Shown: piece by piece, positions 1 through 8,956 of the stretch
Position numbering within the stretch: position 1 is the first letter of the stretch
How the letters are laid out: the number at the start of each line of letters is the position of its first letter
DNA from: Mesonia hippocampi
GTDB lineage: Bacteria; Bacteroidota; Bacteroidia; Flavobacteriales; Flavobacteriaceae
Assembly (NCBI RefSeq): GCF_014197445.1
Contig: NZ_JACIFO010000002.1
Location: 62,001-126,000 of the forward strand
Length of the DNA: 64,000 bases
Reading direction: 5' to 3'
The notes under the pieces: generated by a model
Seen by the model: the letters and a program-made list of their open reading frames with translations, nothing else
What the model was told of the DNA's origin: nothing
The model's database searches: none
Program-made: the position numbers and the translations under genes

Positions 1-72
1 GAAAACACAACAGCTTTGGTTGTTACCGAAGAAAAAATTAATGATAACTTAGAACCAAACGAAGCTTCATAA
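1..72 (+). CDS. C-terminal tail of a gene entering from the left
   Basis: An open frame runs from the first base to a TAA stop at 70-72 and encodes the last 23 residues of a protein ending in ..NLEPNEAS. The tail is acidic and looks disordered. Nothing in it identifies the family. A strong rho-independent terminator follows within about 20 bases, which supports this being the real end of a plus-strand gene. The rest of the gene lies outside the window. Confidence 0.6.
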   Translation, partial: ENTTALVVTEEKINDNLEPNEAS

Positions 73-92
73 ACAACAAGCTTCAAAAAAGT

Positions 93-133
93 AAAAACAG
101 CAATCTTTACCATGAAGATTGCTGTTTTTTTTT
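93..133 (+). terminator. Rho-independent terminator of the left-edge gene
   Basis: An inverted repeat with arms AACAGCAATCTT and AAGATTGCTGTT and a short loop is followed by a run of more than eight T. It lies just after the stop codon at 72, so it terminates the plus-strand gene. Confidence 0.85.
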
Positions 134-235
134 ATGGGGTTATCCCTTCTATTTCTTCTAAAAATTCTCTTGATAAAACATCTAAAAAAAACGGGGATTA
201 ATTTCCGTAAAAACCACTTCTAGTTTACAACCCAT
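132..235 (-). pseudogene. Possible frameshifted mini-ORF
   Basis: On the minus strand an ATG at 235-233 opens a 17-residue frame (MGCKLEVVFTEINPRFF) that hits a stop right after a run of eight T at about 186-193. Slipping one base at that run continues into LDVLSREFLEEIEGITP and a stop at 134-132. Both halves have plausible amino-acid composition, so this may be a small gene broken by a homopolymer frameshift or a remnant of a larger one. No family is recognised and no promoter is seen. It could also be chance coding in a short AT-rich gap. Confidence 0.25.
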
Positions 236-280
236 ATATCAGGTTTATTATTAAAGTAAATAATTCATAAAGCTAGTAAT

Positions 281-316
281 AAAAAAACAGCAGTAACCAT
301 AAAGTTACTGCTGTTT
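281..316 (-). terminator. Terminator of the DUF3078 gene
   Basis: Perfect 13-base arms AAACAGCAGTAAC and GTTACTGCTGTTT surround a six-base loop. Read on the minus strand the hairpin ends in seven T. It lies about 70 bases past the stop of the minus-strand gene that ends at 389. Confidence 0.85.
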
Positions 317-388
317 AAGTTGTGTAAATTTCAATCTTAAGAAACCTTATATAATAAAGTACCCGATTAAAATTAGATTCTTACCTTA

Positions 389-1300
389 TTATAGAGCATA
401 ATTAAACCCTACGCCTAACACTTCTCTAACCTGAAATCCTGAAACAGCATTATCATCATATATTGTTTGGAAGATAAAATTAGCCGATAAGTGCTTATTA
501 ACTTTCATATTTAAGTTCATAGTGTAGTTTAAATCTATATTCTGAGGCTTATCTAAGTAATTAGAATATAAAGCTAACATGTTTTCCATGCTTACGTTAT
601 CTGCTAATTTAAATTTGTAATATCCGCTTACAGATGCACCAAATTCAAAACGGAAAGTTTCTCCTTTATCTATTCCAAAATAATCACCATCTACATAAGG
701 ATCTCCTGTAAGCACATTGTTCTCTCCCGTAAATCTATCCGAAACAAAAATCATACGTGCAGTTGCTGGAGAAACATTTACTTTTAGGTTTTCGCTATCT
801 TTCCAAAGCATACCTGGACCAAACTGTAAGTATCCTGGAGACATAAACTCGGTATATTTTTTTCTGCCATCTGGATATGTATCATCATACTCGTATCCTT
901 GTGCAAATTGCGTTCTGAAGTTCAAGAAGAAAGAGTAAGACCATTTTGTTTCTTTATTTAATTTATAGCCCACTACAGAGTTCAGTTCTAAACGGTCGTT
1001 AGTTTTTCGAGACCAATCTTCATCTTTAATTTTTGTCATCCCATAATCTCCTAAAAACTTGTTATCCCACGTAAGTCTTCCTTTAGAATAATTCAAGTCG
1101 TAGCTTATGGAAATATTCCCAGCATAATTTGAGCTTCCACCGCCTTGCCATTCTGCATTAAATGCTGCCTGGTTAAATAACACTTGAAAAGTTCCTGAGC
1201 CTTTCCAGCCTTCTTTTTTTTCTGTTTTTCCTTTGTCTTCTTGAGCAAACAAAAATCCTGCTTGCACTGTTAACACTACCGCTAGTAATAATTTTCTCAT
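389..1300 (-). CDS. DUF3078 family outer-membrane beta-barrel protein
   Basis: The 303-residue product starts with a typical Sec signal peptide (MRKLLLAVVLTVQAGFLFAQ). The mature part is rich in alternating aromatic and polar strands (for example NISISYDLNYSKGRLTWDNK near residue 65), includes the family-typical FNQAAFNAEWQGGG segment, and ends in an aromatic/hydrophobic strand (GVGFNYAL) as outer-membrane barrels do. These traits and the length match the DUF3078 family of Bacteroidota, whose function is unknown. It is a single-gene unit with its own terminator downstream; the SUF-associated genes upstream on the same strand are separated by 75 bases. Outer-membrane location is inferred from the signal peptide and strand pattern. 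Confidence 0.85.
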   Translation of the reverse strand: MRKLLLAVVLTVQAGFLFAQEDKGKTEKKEGWKGSGTFQVLFNQAAFNAEWQGGGSSNYAGNISISYDLNYSKGRLTWDNKFLGDYGMTKIKDEDWSRKTNDRLELNSVVGYKLNKETKWSYSFFLNFRTQFAQGYEYDDTYPDGRKKYTEFMSPGYLQFGPGMLWKDSENLKVNVSPATARMIFVSDRFTGENNVLTGDPYVDGDYFGIDKGETFRFEFGASVSGYYKFKLADNVSMENMLALYSNYLDKPQNIDLNYTMNLNMKVNKHLSANFIFQTIYDDNAVSGFQVREVLGVGFNYAL

Positions 1301-1375
1301 AGTATATTGATGATTAAAAATTTCTTGTAAAAATAATTATTTATAAAAGTTATAGTTTAAGGTTTTTAGTAAAAT

Positions 1376-1888
1376 TTAAGTTTTTCTTTTTTTATATAAA
1401 GGTACAGAAGAACAAGCCTCGCCAAACATAAGGCTTTTTACCACTGGCTGTAATTTCTGTACAATGGCTACATAAGCACTTTCTGGCACGGGTTTATTAG
1501 CACAGCCTTTTATAATAACGGGGAGGTCTTTATATTCATTGACAGGTAATTTCTCTATAAGCTGGTTATAGAGTATGGTATCTATATCTGAAAGCTCTCC
1601 TAAGATAACTTGGGTGGCATAAGGCTGCAACTTGGTAGTAACTAACATATATGCCCAAGATGGTATTATTGCGTCTGTACTGCAATGTAGCGCAACGTAA
1701 GCTCCAGAATAAGCTTCCCAATTATGCGCTTCTACTGCGGCTCTAAACTTTTTTTCTTGAAGTACAATGCCTTCTAAAAGCCAATCTTTAATGTCTATTT
1801 GCTTTCGTTCTCCCGATGGGTATAAATCTTCTAGGTCGAAGGTTTTTAGCTTACTATTAGCAACTCTATTTACAATTTCTTTTTCCAT
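1376..1888 (-). CDS. DUF2480 family protein, linked to SUF genes
   Basis: A 170-residue cytoplasmic protein without signal peptide or membrane segment. Recognisable family features are the N-terminal VANSKLKTFDLEDLYP stretch, the central LHCSTDAIIPSWAYMLV segment and the conserved IIKGCANKPVPESAYV near residue 130, matching the DUF2480 family. Its start lies only 3 bases past the sufT stop, so the two are translationally close and almost certainly co-transcribed. In Bacteroidota this family habitually sits with suf genes, which suggests a role in Fe-S assembly or delivery. The conserved Cys residues (LHCST, KGCANK) would suit thiol or metal chemistry, but no reaction is established. Confidence 0.85.
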   Translation of the reverse strand: MEKEIVNRVANSKLKTFDLEDLYPSGERKQIDIKDWLLEGIVLQEKKFRAAVEAHNWEAYSGAYVALHCSTDAIIPSWAYMLVTTKLQPYATQVILGELSDIDTILYNQLIEKLPVNEYKDLPVIIKGCANKPVPESAYVAIVQKLQPVVKSLMFGEACSSVPLYKKRKT

Positions 1889-1891
1889 AGC

Positions 1892-2218
1892 TTAGAGCAT
1901 TCCTAATGCAAGTTTGGCTTCCTCGCTCATTAAATCTTGAGACCAAGGTGGATCGAAGGTTAATTCTAAATCAACATCATTAATCATCTCTATCATTTTT
2001 ACCTTTTCTTGTACCTCTTGCGGAAGGCTTTCTGCAACAGGGCAGTTTGGTGTGGTGAGCGTCATTAAGATTTTAACATCGCGATCTTCATTTACAAAAA
2101 CATCATAAATTAGTCCTAGTTCATAAATATCTACAGGGATTTCTGGGTCGTAAATGGTTTTTAGTACGCGAACAATTTTTTCACCTAATTCATTTACATC
2201 TATATCGTTTTCTGCCAT
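1892..2218 (-). CDS. sufT: SufT-like Fe-S assembly protein (DUF59/MIP18 family)
   Basis: The 108-residue protein is a single DUF59 domain. Diagnostic motifs are IYDPEIPVDIYELGLIY (about residues 23-39), MTLTTPNCPVAESLP carrying the conserved Cys, and DPPWSQDLMSEEAK near the C-terminus. SufT/MIP18 proteins act in maturation of Fe-S proteins in the cytoplasm. The longer frame reaches 2293, but the extra 25 residues (rich in Tyr, Phe and Lys) lack family similarity, so I choose the internal ATG at 2218 (MAENDIDVNELG). A TAACTTTG -7-like element lies upstream at 2291-2298 on this strand and a terminator sits beyond it, so sufT and the DUF2480 gene may form their own transcript after the main suf operon. 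Confidence 0.9.
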   Translation of the reverse strand: MAENDIDVNELGEKIVRVLKTIYDPEIPVDIYELGLIYDVFVNEDRDVKILMTLTTPNCPVAESLPQEVQEKVKMIEMINDVDLELTFDPPWSQDLMSEEAKLALGML

Positions 2219-2321
2219 TTTGTTTCGTTTATGGGGTTTGTATAAAAGTGTATTTCTATCTAACCAAAAGTAGAAGTAATACAACCTTTGCAAAGTTAAT
2301 TAATTCTAAAATAGTATAGAA

Positions 2322-2360
2322 AAATAATAATTCCAACCTTTTTTGATAAAGATTGGAATT
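2322..2360 (-). terminator. Terminator after sufE
   Basis: Arms AATTCCAA (2329-2336) and TTGGAATT (2353-2360) form a hairpin which on the minus strand is followed by a T-rich tail. It lies 40-80 bases past the sufE stop at 2401 and separates the main suf operon from sufT-DUF2480. The stem is A/T-rich, so termination may be partial. Confidence 0.55.
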
Positions 2361-2400
2361 ACCTTGTTTTAAAAATTGTGTATTTCTGAGAATTGTAAAA

Positions 2401-2820
2401 TCAGCCTTTTGCTTGAAAGGCTAATGCATACATCTTTAATTGTTTTAGCATACTTAGCAAACCATTTGCTCTGGTTGGAGAAAGGTGTTCTTTTAGCCCT
2501 ATCTCATCTATAAATGCGGTATTCGCCTCTATAATTGCTGCTGGAGTTTGATTGGAATATACCCGAATTAAAATGGCAATTATACCCTTGGTGATAATCG
2601 CATCAGAATCTGCAGTAAAAACCACTTTCCCTTCCTGCATTTCTGCATGTACCCAAACTTTACTTTGGCAGCCTTTTATGATATATTCGTCAGTTTTATA
2701 TTGCTCGTTTATAAGTGGTAACGATTTTCCTAACTCTATCATATACTCATAGCGTTGCATCCAGTCATCAAACAGGGCAAATTCATCTATAATTTCTTCT
2801 TGTATGGCTGTAATTGTCAA
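2401..2820 (-). CDS. sufE: SufE, sulfur acceptor for SufS
   Basis: The 139-residue protein is a full-length SufE/CsdE family member. Its catalytic cysteine is Cys51 in the motif YIIKGCQSKVW; SufE takes persulfide sulfur from SufS at this residue and passes it to the SufBCD scaffold in the cytoplasm. Other family features are the N-terminal EEFxxFDDWMQRYEYMIELG-like helix and the C-terminal GLKEHLSPTRANGL segment. It starts 5 bases after the stop of the META lipoprotein gene and is the last gene before a terminator, so it is the promoter-distal gene of the suf operon. Confidence is high. Confidence 0.95.
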   Translation of the reverse strand: MTITAIQEEIIDEFALFDDWMQRYEYMIELGKSLPLINEQYKTDEYIIKGCQSKVWVHAEMQEGKVVFTADSDAIITKGIIAILIRVYSNQTPAAIIEANTAFIDEIGLKEHLSPTRANGLLSMLKQLKMYALAFQAKG

Positions 2821-2825
2821 GACGC

Positions 2826-3233
2826 TTATTTTTTCTGAAGTTGTGCTTTAATGAGTGTTTTTCCTTCTGTAGTATTTAAAAGTAGGACTTCGCCATCAAA
2901 CATATAATTAGAAACGGCTGTCATGGCTTCTATAAAACTGCGTTCTATCTCCATCTGATCTTTACAATACATTCTTGTTAGTCCTAATTTATCGGCATCA
3001 AAGGTATTGTTTTCTCCTAATGTTAAAGCTCCTGCATAACTATTACATGCACTTTTACCGCTTAGTTTTGTTTTGGTCTCGTCTATTACAATGCTAACAT
3101 TAAATGTGGTTACATCTTGTGTTTCTACATTAGTTACGTTGTAAGTTCCTTCAACCAAATCTTTAGATGGGCTTGTGTTTTGGCAAGCCATAAGGCTAAA
3201 TGTTACTGTAAGAAAAAGAATTATTTTTTTCAT
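2826..3233 (-). CDS. META-domain lipoprotein inside the suf operon
   Basis: The 135-residue protein starts with a lipoprotein signal (MKKIILFLTVTFSLMAC; lipobox Cys17). The rest is one META domain (HslJ-like), recognisable from the order GTYNVTNV, KLSGKSACNSYAGALTL with the conserved Cys, and LTRMYCKDQMEIERSFIEAM with the second conserved Cys. META domains occur in envelope-stress lipoproteins and often accompany NlpE-type domains; no enzymatic role is established. It lies between sufS (37 bases upstream) and sufE (5 bases downstream), all on the minus strand, so it is co-transcribed with Fe-S genes. A lipoprotein has no obvious role in cytoplasmic Fe-S assembly, so the link may be regulatory or merely positional. 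Confidence 0.85.
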   Translation of the reverse strand: MKKIILFLTVTFSLMACQNTSPSKDLVEGTYNVTNVETQDVTTFNVSIVIDETKTKLSGKSACNSYAGALTLGENNTFDADKLGLTRMYCKDQMEIERSFIEAMTAVSNYMFDGEVLLLNTTEGKTLIKAQLQKK

Positions 3234-3270
3234 CTATTTTTTTATTTTTTTAGTTCTATCGATTTACTTT

Positions 3271-4485
3271 TTAAGCTAACATAATTTTAGCCCGTTTTAC
3301 CGCTTTTACAAGGTCGTCTATTTCTTCTTTTGTATTATAAAAGGAGAACGAAGCACGTACGGTACCTGGTATTTTGTAGTAATCCATAATGGGTTGTGCG
3401 CAATGATGTCCTGTTCTAACAGCTATACCTAATTTATCTACGATAGTACCTATATCATACGGATGCAAGCCTTCTATATTAAACGAAATAACGGCTGTTT
3501 TTTCAGGAGCGGTTCCATAAATTTTTAAGCCCTCTATTTTTAATAACTCTTGAGTAGCATATTGCAGTAATTCGTCTTCATACTGTGCTATTTCATCAAA
3601 ACCTATTTCGTGTAGATATTCTATAGCACGACCAAAAGCAATCCCTCCGCATATATTTGGCGTTCCTGCTTCAAACTTATGTGGTAAACCTGCGTAAGTT
3701 GTTTTCTCGAAGGTTACTTGGTCTATCATTTCTCCTCCACCTTGGTACGGAGGCAATTTTTCTAAGCTGGCTTTTTTTCCATACAAAACACCTACTCCTG
3801 TAGGTCCGCACATTTTATGAGCAGAAACCACATAATAATCTACATCTAGCGCTTGTACATCTGCCTGAATATGTGGTGCTGCCTGTGCTCCATCTATCAA
3901 GACTTCTGCATTATATGTATGGGCAAGCTCTATTATTTCTTTAATAGGATTTATTGTACCTAAAGCATTAGAAACATGGTTTACAAAAACTAATTTTGTA
4001 TTCTCCGAAACTAGATTTTTGTAAGCAGCATAATCTAACTCTCCGGCATCGGTCATTGGGATAACCTTTAGTTTTGCGCCTGTTTTCTCACAAAGCATTT
4101 GCCACGGCACAATATTAGAGTGATGCTCTAAGGCTGAAACAATTACTTCATCACCTTTATTTAAAAGCGAAACATAACCATTAGCTACTAGGTTTATACC
4201 GTGTGTTGTTCCGGAGGTAAAAATAATTTCTTCGCGATGTTTTGCATTAAAATGGCGACAGATTACATCTCGGGCATATTCATAAGCATCGGTAGCTTCT
4301 TGCGAAAGCGTATGTACCCCACGGTGTATGTTTGCATTGTAATGTTGGTAATAATTTACAATACAATCTATAACCTGTGTTGGTGTTTGCGAGGTTGCAG
4401 CATTATCAAAATACACTAAAGGATGCCCATTTACTTTACGTGAAAGAATAGGAAAATCTGCTCTAATTTTTGCAATATCTAACAT
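3271..4485 (-). CDS. sufS: SufS cysteine desulfurase
   Basis: The 404-residue, PLP-dependent class V aminotransferase-fold enzyme converts cysteine to alanine and holds sulfur as a persulfide for transfer to SufE. The PLP-binding lysine is Lys224 in VVSAHKMCGPTG, the catalytic cysteine is Cys362 in RTGHHCAQP, and the PLP-contacting SGTTHGINLVA and VLIDGAQAAPH motifs lie near residues 91 and 195. Length and motifs are those of group II desulfurases. It begins 9 bases after the sufD stop, consistent with one operon. No key residue is missing. Confidence 0.97.
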   Translation of the reverse strand: MLDIAKIRADFPILSRKVNGHPLVYFDNAATSQTPTQVIDCIVNYYQHYNANIHRGVHTLSQEATDAYEYARDVICRHFNAKHREEIIFTSGTTHGINLVANGYVSLLNKGDEVIVSALEHHSNIVPWQMLCEKTGAKLKVIPMTDAGELDYAAYKNLVSENTKLVFVNHVSNALGTINPIKEIIELAHTYNAEVLIDGAQAAPHIQADVQALDVDYYVVSAHKMCGPTGVGVLYGKKASLEKLPPYQGGGEMIDQVTFEKTTYAGLPHKFEAGTPNICGGIAFGRAIEYLHEIGFDEIAQYEDELLQYATQELLKIEGLKIYGTAPEKTAVISFNIEGLHPYDIGTIVDKLGIAVRTGHHCAQPIMDYYKIPGTVRASFSFYNTKEEIDDLVKAVKRAKIMLA

Positions 4486-4494
4486 AAGAATATC

Positions 4495-5811
4495 TTATAA
4501 ATCAAACCCTAAATCTACATTAAGCTTTTTTGCTATAAGTAAGTTAATGCGTTTTTTTAGTTCGGGTATTTTTACACTTTCTAATACATTATTAGCAAAA
4601 GCATACATAAGTAACGCTTTTCCTTCTTTTTCTGGTATTCCTCTGGATTTAAGATAGAATAAAGCCTCTTCATCTAACTGACCAATAGTACAACCATGGC
4701 TACAGCGTACATCGTCTGCAAAAATTTCAAGTTGAGGTTTTGAGTTGATCGTTGCCTTATCGTCTACTAAAATGTTATTATTGCTTTGATAGGCATTTAT
4801 TTTCTGAGCAACTTTTTCTACGTAAACTTTACCATTAAATACACCTACTGATTTATCATCATAAATTCCTTTATAATCCTGATGACTCTCACAATTTGGC
4901 TGTGCGTGATGTACTAATGTATTATGATCTACATGTTGCTTCCCTTCTATAATAGTTACTCCTTTTAGGGTAGAGTCTATATATTCTCCCTTTTGGTAGA
5001 AGTTTAAATTGTTACGCGTAAGCTTTCCTCCTAAAGAGAAGGTATGTACGGCACAATTACTTTCTTGCTGTTGTTCTATAAAGGTATTGTCTATTAAAGA
5101 CGCGGAAGCCTTATCGTTTTGTATTTTATAATAATCTACCATCGCTCGTTTTTCGGCAAAAATCTCGGTTACCGAATTGGTAAGCACCGGATTTTCGGTT
5201 AAGCTTTGGTGACGCTCTATAATTTGCACATGCGAGTTTTCTTCTACCACAACTAAGTTTCGTGGTTGTATCAATAAAGCCGACTCATTTCCTGTAGAGA
5301 AATTTAAAATCTGTATCGGCTTATCTACCATCACATTTTTGGGAATATAAATAAAAGCCCCTTCTTTAGAAAAAGCAGTATTAAGTGCATTTAGGCTAGA
5401 GTCTTTAGGTGCTATTTTATTAAAATAGTTATCTATTATTGGCTTATACTGTGTTTTGGTCAAAGCCGAAGACATTAAACATGCATGAAATTTATCGTGA
5501 GTGGTTTGCGATAAATGCGAAGCATAAATTCCGTCTACAAATACAATGGTATAGGTATCTATATCGTGTATAAAGTATTTTTTTACTTCTTTGTATTCTA
5601 AGGCTTCCTCTTTTTTAGGAAAGATGCTATAGTCTTCTTTTAAAAGGCTATTAAGTGATGTGTACTTCCAAGCTTCATCTTTTTTGGTAGGAAAACCTTT
5701 CGCTTCAAAAAGCTTAAGTGCTTCGTTACGTAATTTATGTACATCATTATTTACATCTACCTGATCTTCAAACACGAAGAAAGAAGATAATAATTTATCT
5801 TTTAAACTCAT
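4495..5811 (-). CDS. sufD: SufD, Fe-S scaffold component
   Basis: The 438-residue protein belongs to the SufB/SufD beta-helix family and lacks the ferredoxin-like cysteines typical of enzymes. Signatures include the N-terminal KDEAWKYTSL motif (about residue 43), the beta-helical core, and the C-terminal LEIFADDVRCSHGCTIGQLD segment with the conserved Cys-His pair that helps form the SufB-SufD interface. SufD joins SufB and the SufC ATPase in the SufBC2D scaffold where nascent clusters are assembled. The gene lies 84 bases after sufC and 9 bases before sufS. Confidence 0.97.
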   Translation of the reverse strand: MSLKDKLLSSFFVFEDQVDVNNDVHKLRNEALKLFEAKGFPTKKDEAWKYTSLNSLLKEDYSIFPKKEEALEYKEVKKYFIHDIDTYTIVFVDGIYASHLSQTTHDKFHACLMSSALTKTQYKPIIDNYFNKIAPKDSSLNALNTAFSKEGAFIYIPKNVMVDKPIQILNFSTGNESALLIQPRNLVVVEENSHVQIIERHQSLTENPVLTNSVTEIFAEKRAMVDYYKIQNDKASASLIDNTFIEQQQESNCAVHTFSLGGKLTRNNLNFYQKGEYIDSTLKGVTIIEGKQHVDHNTLVHHAQPNCESHQDYKGIYDDKSVGVFNGKVYVEKVAQKINAYQSNNNILVDDKATINSKPQLEIFADDVRCSHGCTIGQLDEEALFYLKSRGIPEKEGKALLMYAFANNVLESVKIPELKKRINLLIAKKLNVDLGFDL

Positions 5812-5895
5812 AATATATTTCGTTTCTCGATAAAACAGGGAGTGATTATTTCCCTATAATTTAAACTATGATACTGAATTGGATTGTGTTATTAA

Positions 5896-6651
5896 TTAAT
5901 CGTTTACGGCTTCTTTTTTCAACCAATCGTATCCTTGCTCTTCTAATTTCAAAGCAAGTTCTTTTGTACCTGACTTTACAATTTTCCCGTTTAATAAAAC
6001 GTGTACAAAATCGGGTTCTATATAATTAAGTAAGCGTTGGTAATGGGTAATTACCAGTACGGCATTATCTTTATTTCTTAATTTGTTAACTCCGTTAGAA
6101 ACTACGCGTAAAGCATCGATATCTAGCCCAGAATCTGTCTCATCTAAAATTGCCAATTTAGGTTCTAACATGGCCATTTGGAAAATTTCGTTACGTTTCT
6201 TTTCTCCTCCAGAAAAACCTTCGTTTAAAGAGCGTGATAAAAATTTACGATCCATCTCTAACAGCTCAGATTTTTCTCTAATTTTTTTCAACATTTCGCT
6301 AGCTGGCATTTCTTCTAAGCCTTTTGCTTTACGTGTCTCGTTTATGGCGGTTTTCATAAAGTTAGTTACCGTAACTCCTGGAATTTCTACAGGGTATTGA
6401 AATGATAAGAAAATCCCTTTATGCGCTCGTTCATCTGCTTCAAGCTCTGAGATTTCTTCATTTTCTAAAATTATTTCACCATCGGTTACTTCAAAATCTT
6501 CTTTTCCTGCAATAACAGAGGCTAATGTACTTTTCCCTGATCCGTTTGGTCCCATAATAGCATGAACTTCGCCAGGGTTAATTTCTAGGTTTATTCCTTT
6601 TAAAATTTCCTTATCTTCTACACTTGCGTGTAAATTTTTTATCTTTAACAT
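5896..6651 (-). CDS. sufC: SufC, ATPase of the SufBCD complex
   Basis: The 251-residue ABC-type ATPase has Walker [10 protein letters not shown] (residues 34-42), the SufC-specific signature FSGGEKKR (146-153) and Walker [13 protein letters not shown] (166-177). It has no membrane domain partner; in SUF systems it powers conformational changes in SufB and SufD in the cytosol. It begins 10 bases after the stop of the embedded lipoprotein gene and is followed by sufD after 84 bases. The sequence is complete and canonical. Confidence 0.97.
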   Translation of the reverse strand: MLKIKNLHASVEDKEILKGINLEINPGEVHAIMGPNGSGKSTLASVIAGKEDFEVTDGEIILENEEISELEADERAHKGIFLSFQYPVEIPGVTVTNFMKTAINETRKAKGLEEMPASEMLKKIREKSELLEMDRKFLSRSLNEGFSGGEKKRNEIFQMAMLEPKLAILDETDSGLDIDALRVVSNGVNKLRNKDNAVLVITHYQRLLNYIEPDFVHVLLNGKIVKSGTKELALKLEEQGYDWLKKEAVND

Positions 6652-6661
6652 AGTACTTTGC

Positions 6662-7075
6662 TTATTTTTCAGGCTGTTTTGCCTCTAACTTTATTAGGTT
6701 TGTCTCTTCTGGTTTAGAAACGTTTAATATTTCTTTTATTTCTAGCACCTCATCCCAACCTTCTTCTAGATTGGGTTTTATAACGCCTCTTACAATTACG
6801 GGTATCATATCGTAATCATCTTTTTTAAAGGGTGCTACTTTTTTGGATAACTTCATTACCATAGAGTCTAAAACAACACCATAGATAAAGTCGTCTCCTT
6901 TTAATACAGCTGCATCTGCCATATAAAGAAATTCTCCTTTTAGGATTTGTGTTTTTTCTTTTTCGTTGGCTATAGCGGACTTCGCTTCTTTTTGAGCTTC
7001 GGTAGTTTTGGTTTCGTTTTTACAGGCAGTTAATACTGCTGAAAAAACCATTAAGGTAACAAGTATTTTTTTCAT
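6662..7075 (-). CDS. Lipoprotein with NlpE C-terminal-like OB domain, in suf operon
   Basis: The 137-residue protein has a lipoprotein signal ([18 protein letters not shown], lipobox Cys18), a charged linker of about 20 residues, and a small domain beginning [19 protein letters not shown]. The YMADAA motif, the spacing to the following strands and the ending [22 protein letters not shown] resemble the C-terminal OB-fold of NlpE-type lipoproteins, which monitor surface or metal stress at the outer membrane. That assignment rests on motif recognition only. It sits between sufB (18 bases) and sufC (10 bases), so it is transcribed with the Fe-S machinery. A role in sensing envelope redox or metal state is inference. 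Confidence 0.65.
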   Translation of the reverse strand: MKKILVTLMVFSAVLTACKNETKTTEAQKEAKSAIANEKEKTQILKGEFLYMADAAVLKGDDFIYGVVLDSMVMKLSKKVAPFKKDDYDMIPVIVRGVIKPNLEEGWDEVLEIKEILNVSKPEETNLIKLEAKQPEK

Positions 7076-7093
7076 AAAAACATTTTTGTTTAA

Positions 7094-8542
7094 TTAACCT
7101 ACAGAACCTTCTAACGAAATTTCTAAGAGTTTTTGCGCCTCTACAGCAAACTCCATAGGTAGTTTATTGAGTACTTCTTTACTAAATCCGTTTACGATAA
7201 GCGCTATTGCTTTTTCTGTATCAATTCCGCGTTGGTTACAGTAAAATATTTGGTCTTCTCCAATTTTACTTGTAGTAGCTTCGTGTTCTACTTGAGCGGT
7301 TTTATTTTTTGCCTCGATATACGGAAATGTGTGCGCCCCACACTGATTTCCCATTAATAAGGAATCGCACTGTGAAAAATTACGGGCATTTTCTGCTCTT
7401 GAATTAATTTGAACTAAACCTCGGTATGAGTTCTGAGATTTGCCCGCAGAAATTCCTTTAGAGATAATTGTACTTCTTGTATTTTTCCCTAAATGAATCA
7501 TTTTGGTTCCGGTATCGGCTTGTTGGTAATTATTGGTTACGGCAATAGAGTAAAATTCTCCAATAGAATGATCTCCTTTTAGCACGCAACTTGGGTATTT
7601 CCAAGTTACGGCACTTCCCGTTTCTACTTGTGTCCAACTTATTTTTGCATTTTTCTCACACAGCCCTCGTTTGGTCACAAAGTTAAATACCCCTCCTTTA
7701 CCTTCGGCATTTCCTGGGTACCAGTTTTGTACCGTGCTGTATTTTATTTCGGCATCATCTAACGCGATAAGCTCTACTACGGCTGCGTGTAATTGGTTTT
7801 CATCGCGCATAGGCGCTGTACAACCTTCTAAATAGCTTACATAGCTACCTTCGTCTGCCACTACCAGTGTACGCTCAAACTGCCCTGTTCCTGCTTGGTT
7901 AATTCTAAAATAGGTAGAAAGTTCCATAGGGCAACGTACTCCTTTAGGTATATAACAGAATGACCCGTCACTGAAAACTGCCGAGTTTAATGCTGCATAG
8001 AAATTATCTTTTTGTGGAACAACACTTCCTATGTATTTTTTTACAAGTTCCGGGTGTTTCTGGATAGCTTCAGAAATAGAGCAAAAAATAATTCCTTTTT
8101 CTGCTAAGGTTTCTTTAAAAGTTGTAGCTACCGATACGGAATCCATCACCACATCTACGGCAACCCCAGCTAATTTTTTTTGTTCATCTAGCGATATTCC
8201 TAACTTACTAAAGGTGTCTAACAGCTCTGGATCTACCTCATCTAAACTTTCGTATTTAGGTTTTTTATTGGGTGCCGAGTAATACGAAATATCCTGAAAA
8301 TTAGGCTTTTCATAATTTACATTTGCCCAATCTGGCTCTTCCATAGCTTGCCAAATACGAAAGGCTTCTAAGCGCCATTCGGTCATCCACTCGGGTTCTT
8401 CTTTCTTTTTAGAGATTGCTCGAACAATATCTTCATTCAAACCAACAGGAAAGGTATCGGATTCTATATCGGTATAAAATCCATACTCATATTCTTTGGT
8501 TTCCAACTCTTTTTTTAAATCGTCTTCCGTAAACTTATTCAT
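7094..8542 (-). CDS. sufB: SufB, Fe-S scaffold component
   Basis: The 482-residue protein is a full-length SufB. Characteristic segments are [15 protein letters not shown] (about residue 50), the Gly-rich [60 protein letters not shown] carrying a conserved Cys, and the C-terminal [20 protein letters not shown]. SufB carries the nascent cluster in the SufBC2D complex. It follows sufA by 54 bases and precedes the embedded lipoprotein gene by 18 bases. Confidence 0.97.
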   Translation of the reverse strand: MNKFTEDDLKKELETKEYEYGFYTDIESDTFPVGLNEDIVRAISKKKEEPEWMTEWRLEAFRIWQAMEEPDWANVNYEKPNFQDISYYSAPNKKPKYESLDEVDPELLDTFSKLGISLDEQKKLAGVAVDVVMDSVSVATTFKETLAEKGIIFCSISEAIQKHPELVKKYIGSVVPQKDNFYAALNSAVFSDGSFCYIPKGVRCPMELSTYFRINQAGTGQFERTLVVADEGSYVSYLEGCTAPMRDENQLHAAVVELIALDDAEIKYSTVQNWYPGNAEGKGGVFNFVTKRGLCEKNAKISWTQVETGSAVTWKYPSCVLKGDHSIGEFYSIAVTNNYQQADTGTKMIHLGKNTRSTIISKGISAGKSQNSYRGLVQINSRAENARNFSQCDSLLMGNQCGAHTFPYIEAKNKTAQVEHEATTSKIGEDQIFYCNQRGIDTEKAIALIVNGFSKEVLNKLPMEFAVEAQKLLEISLEGSVG

Positions 8543-8596
8543 AGTATCAATAAAAATCGTTAAAAACTCAAGAAACTTAGTCTCTTGAGGTATATA

Positions 8597-8926
8597 TTAT
8601 AGCGAAAAGCTTTCTCCGCAACCACAGGTACGCTCTGCATTCGGGTTATTAAAAACAAAACCTTTCCCGTTTAGTCCTCCCGAATATTCTAATGTTGTTC
8701 CTACCAGATAAAGAAAACTTCTTTTATCTACTAGGATTTTCACCGCATTATGTTCAAAAAGTTTATCTTCTGCTGCCTGCGAATTATCAAATTTTAATTC
8801 ATAAGACAATCCCGAGCATCCGCCACTTTTTACGCCAACACGCACAAAATCTTGACCTACATTATAGCCATCTTCTGCCATTAATTCGGCTATCTTTTTC
8901 TTTGCGGTATCACTTACTTTTATCAT
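8597..8926 (-). CDS. sufA: SufA/IscA-type Fe-S carrier
   Basis: The 109-residue A-type carrier has the three invariant cysteines: Cys37 in SGGCSGLSY and Cys101/Cys103 in the C-terminal RTCGCGESF. These ligate an Fe-S cluster for transfer from the scaffold to apo-targets. It is the first gene of the minus-strand suf operon. A TATCTTTG -7-like element lies upstream at 8957-8964, and thiL diverges on the other strand. It could equally be named iscA-like; the symbol follows the operon context. Confidence 0.92.
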   Translation of the reverse strand: MIKVSDTAKKKIAELMAEDGYNVGQDFVRVGVKSGGCSGLSYELKFDNSQAAEDKLFEHNAVKILVDKRSFLYLVGTTLEYSGGLNGKGFVFNNPNAERTCGCGESFSL

Positions 8927-8956
8927 AGCCTTAGGGTTTTACATCTTTTTACGGTG

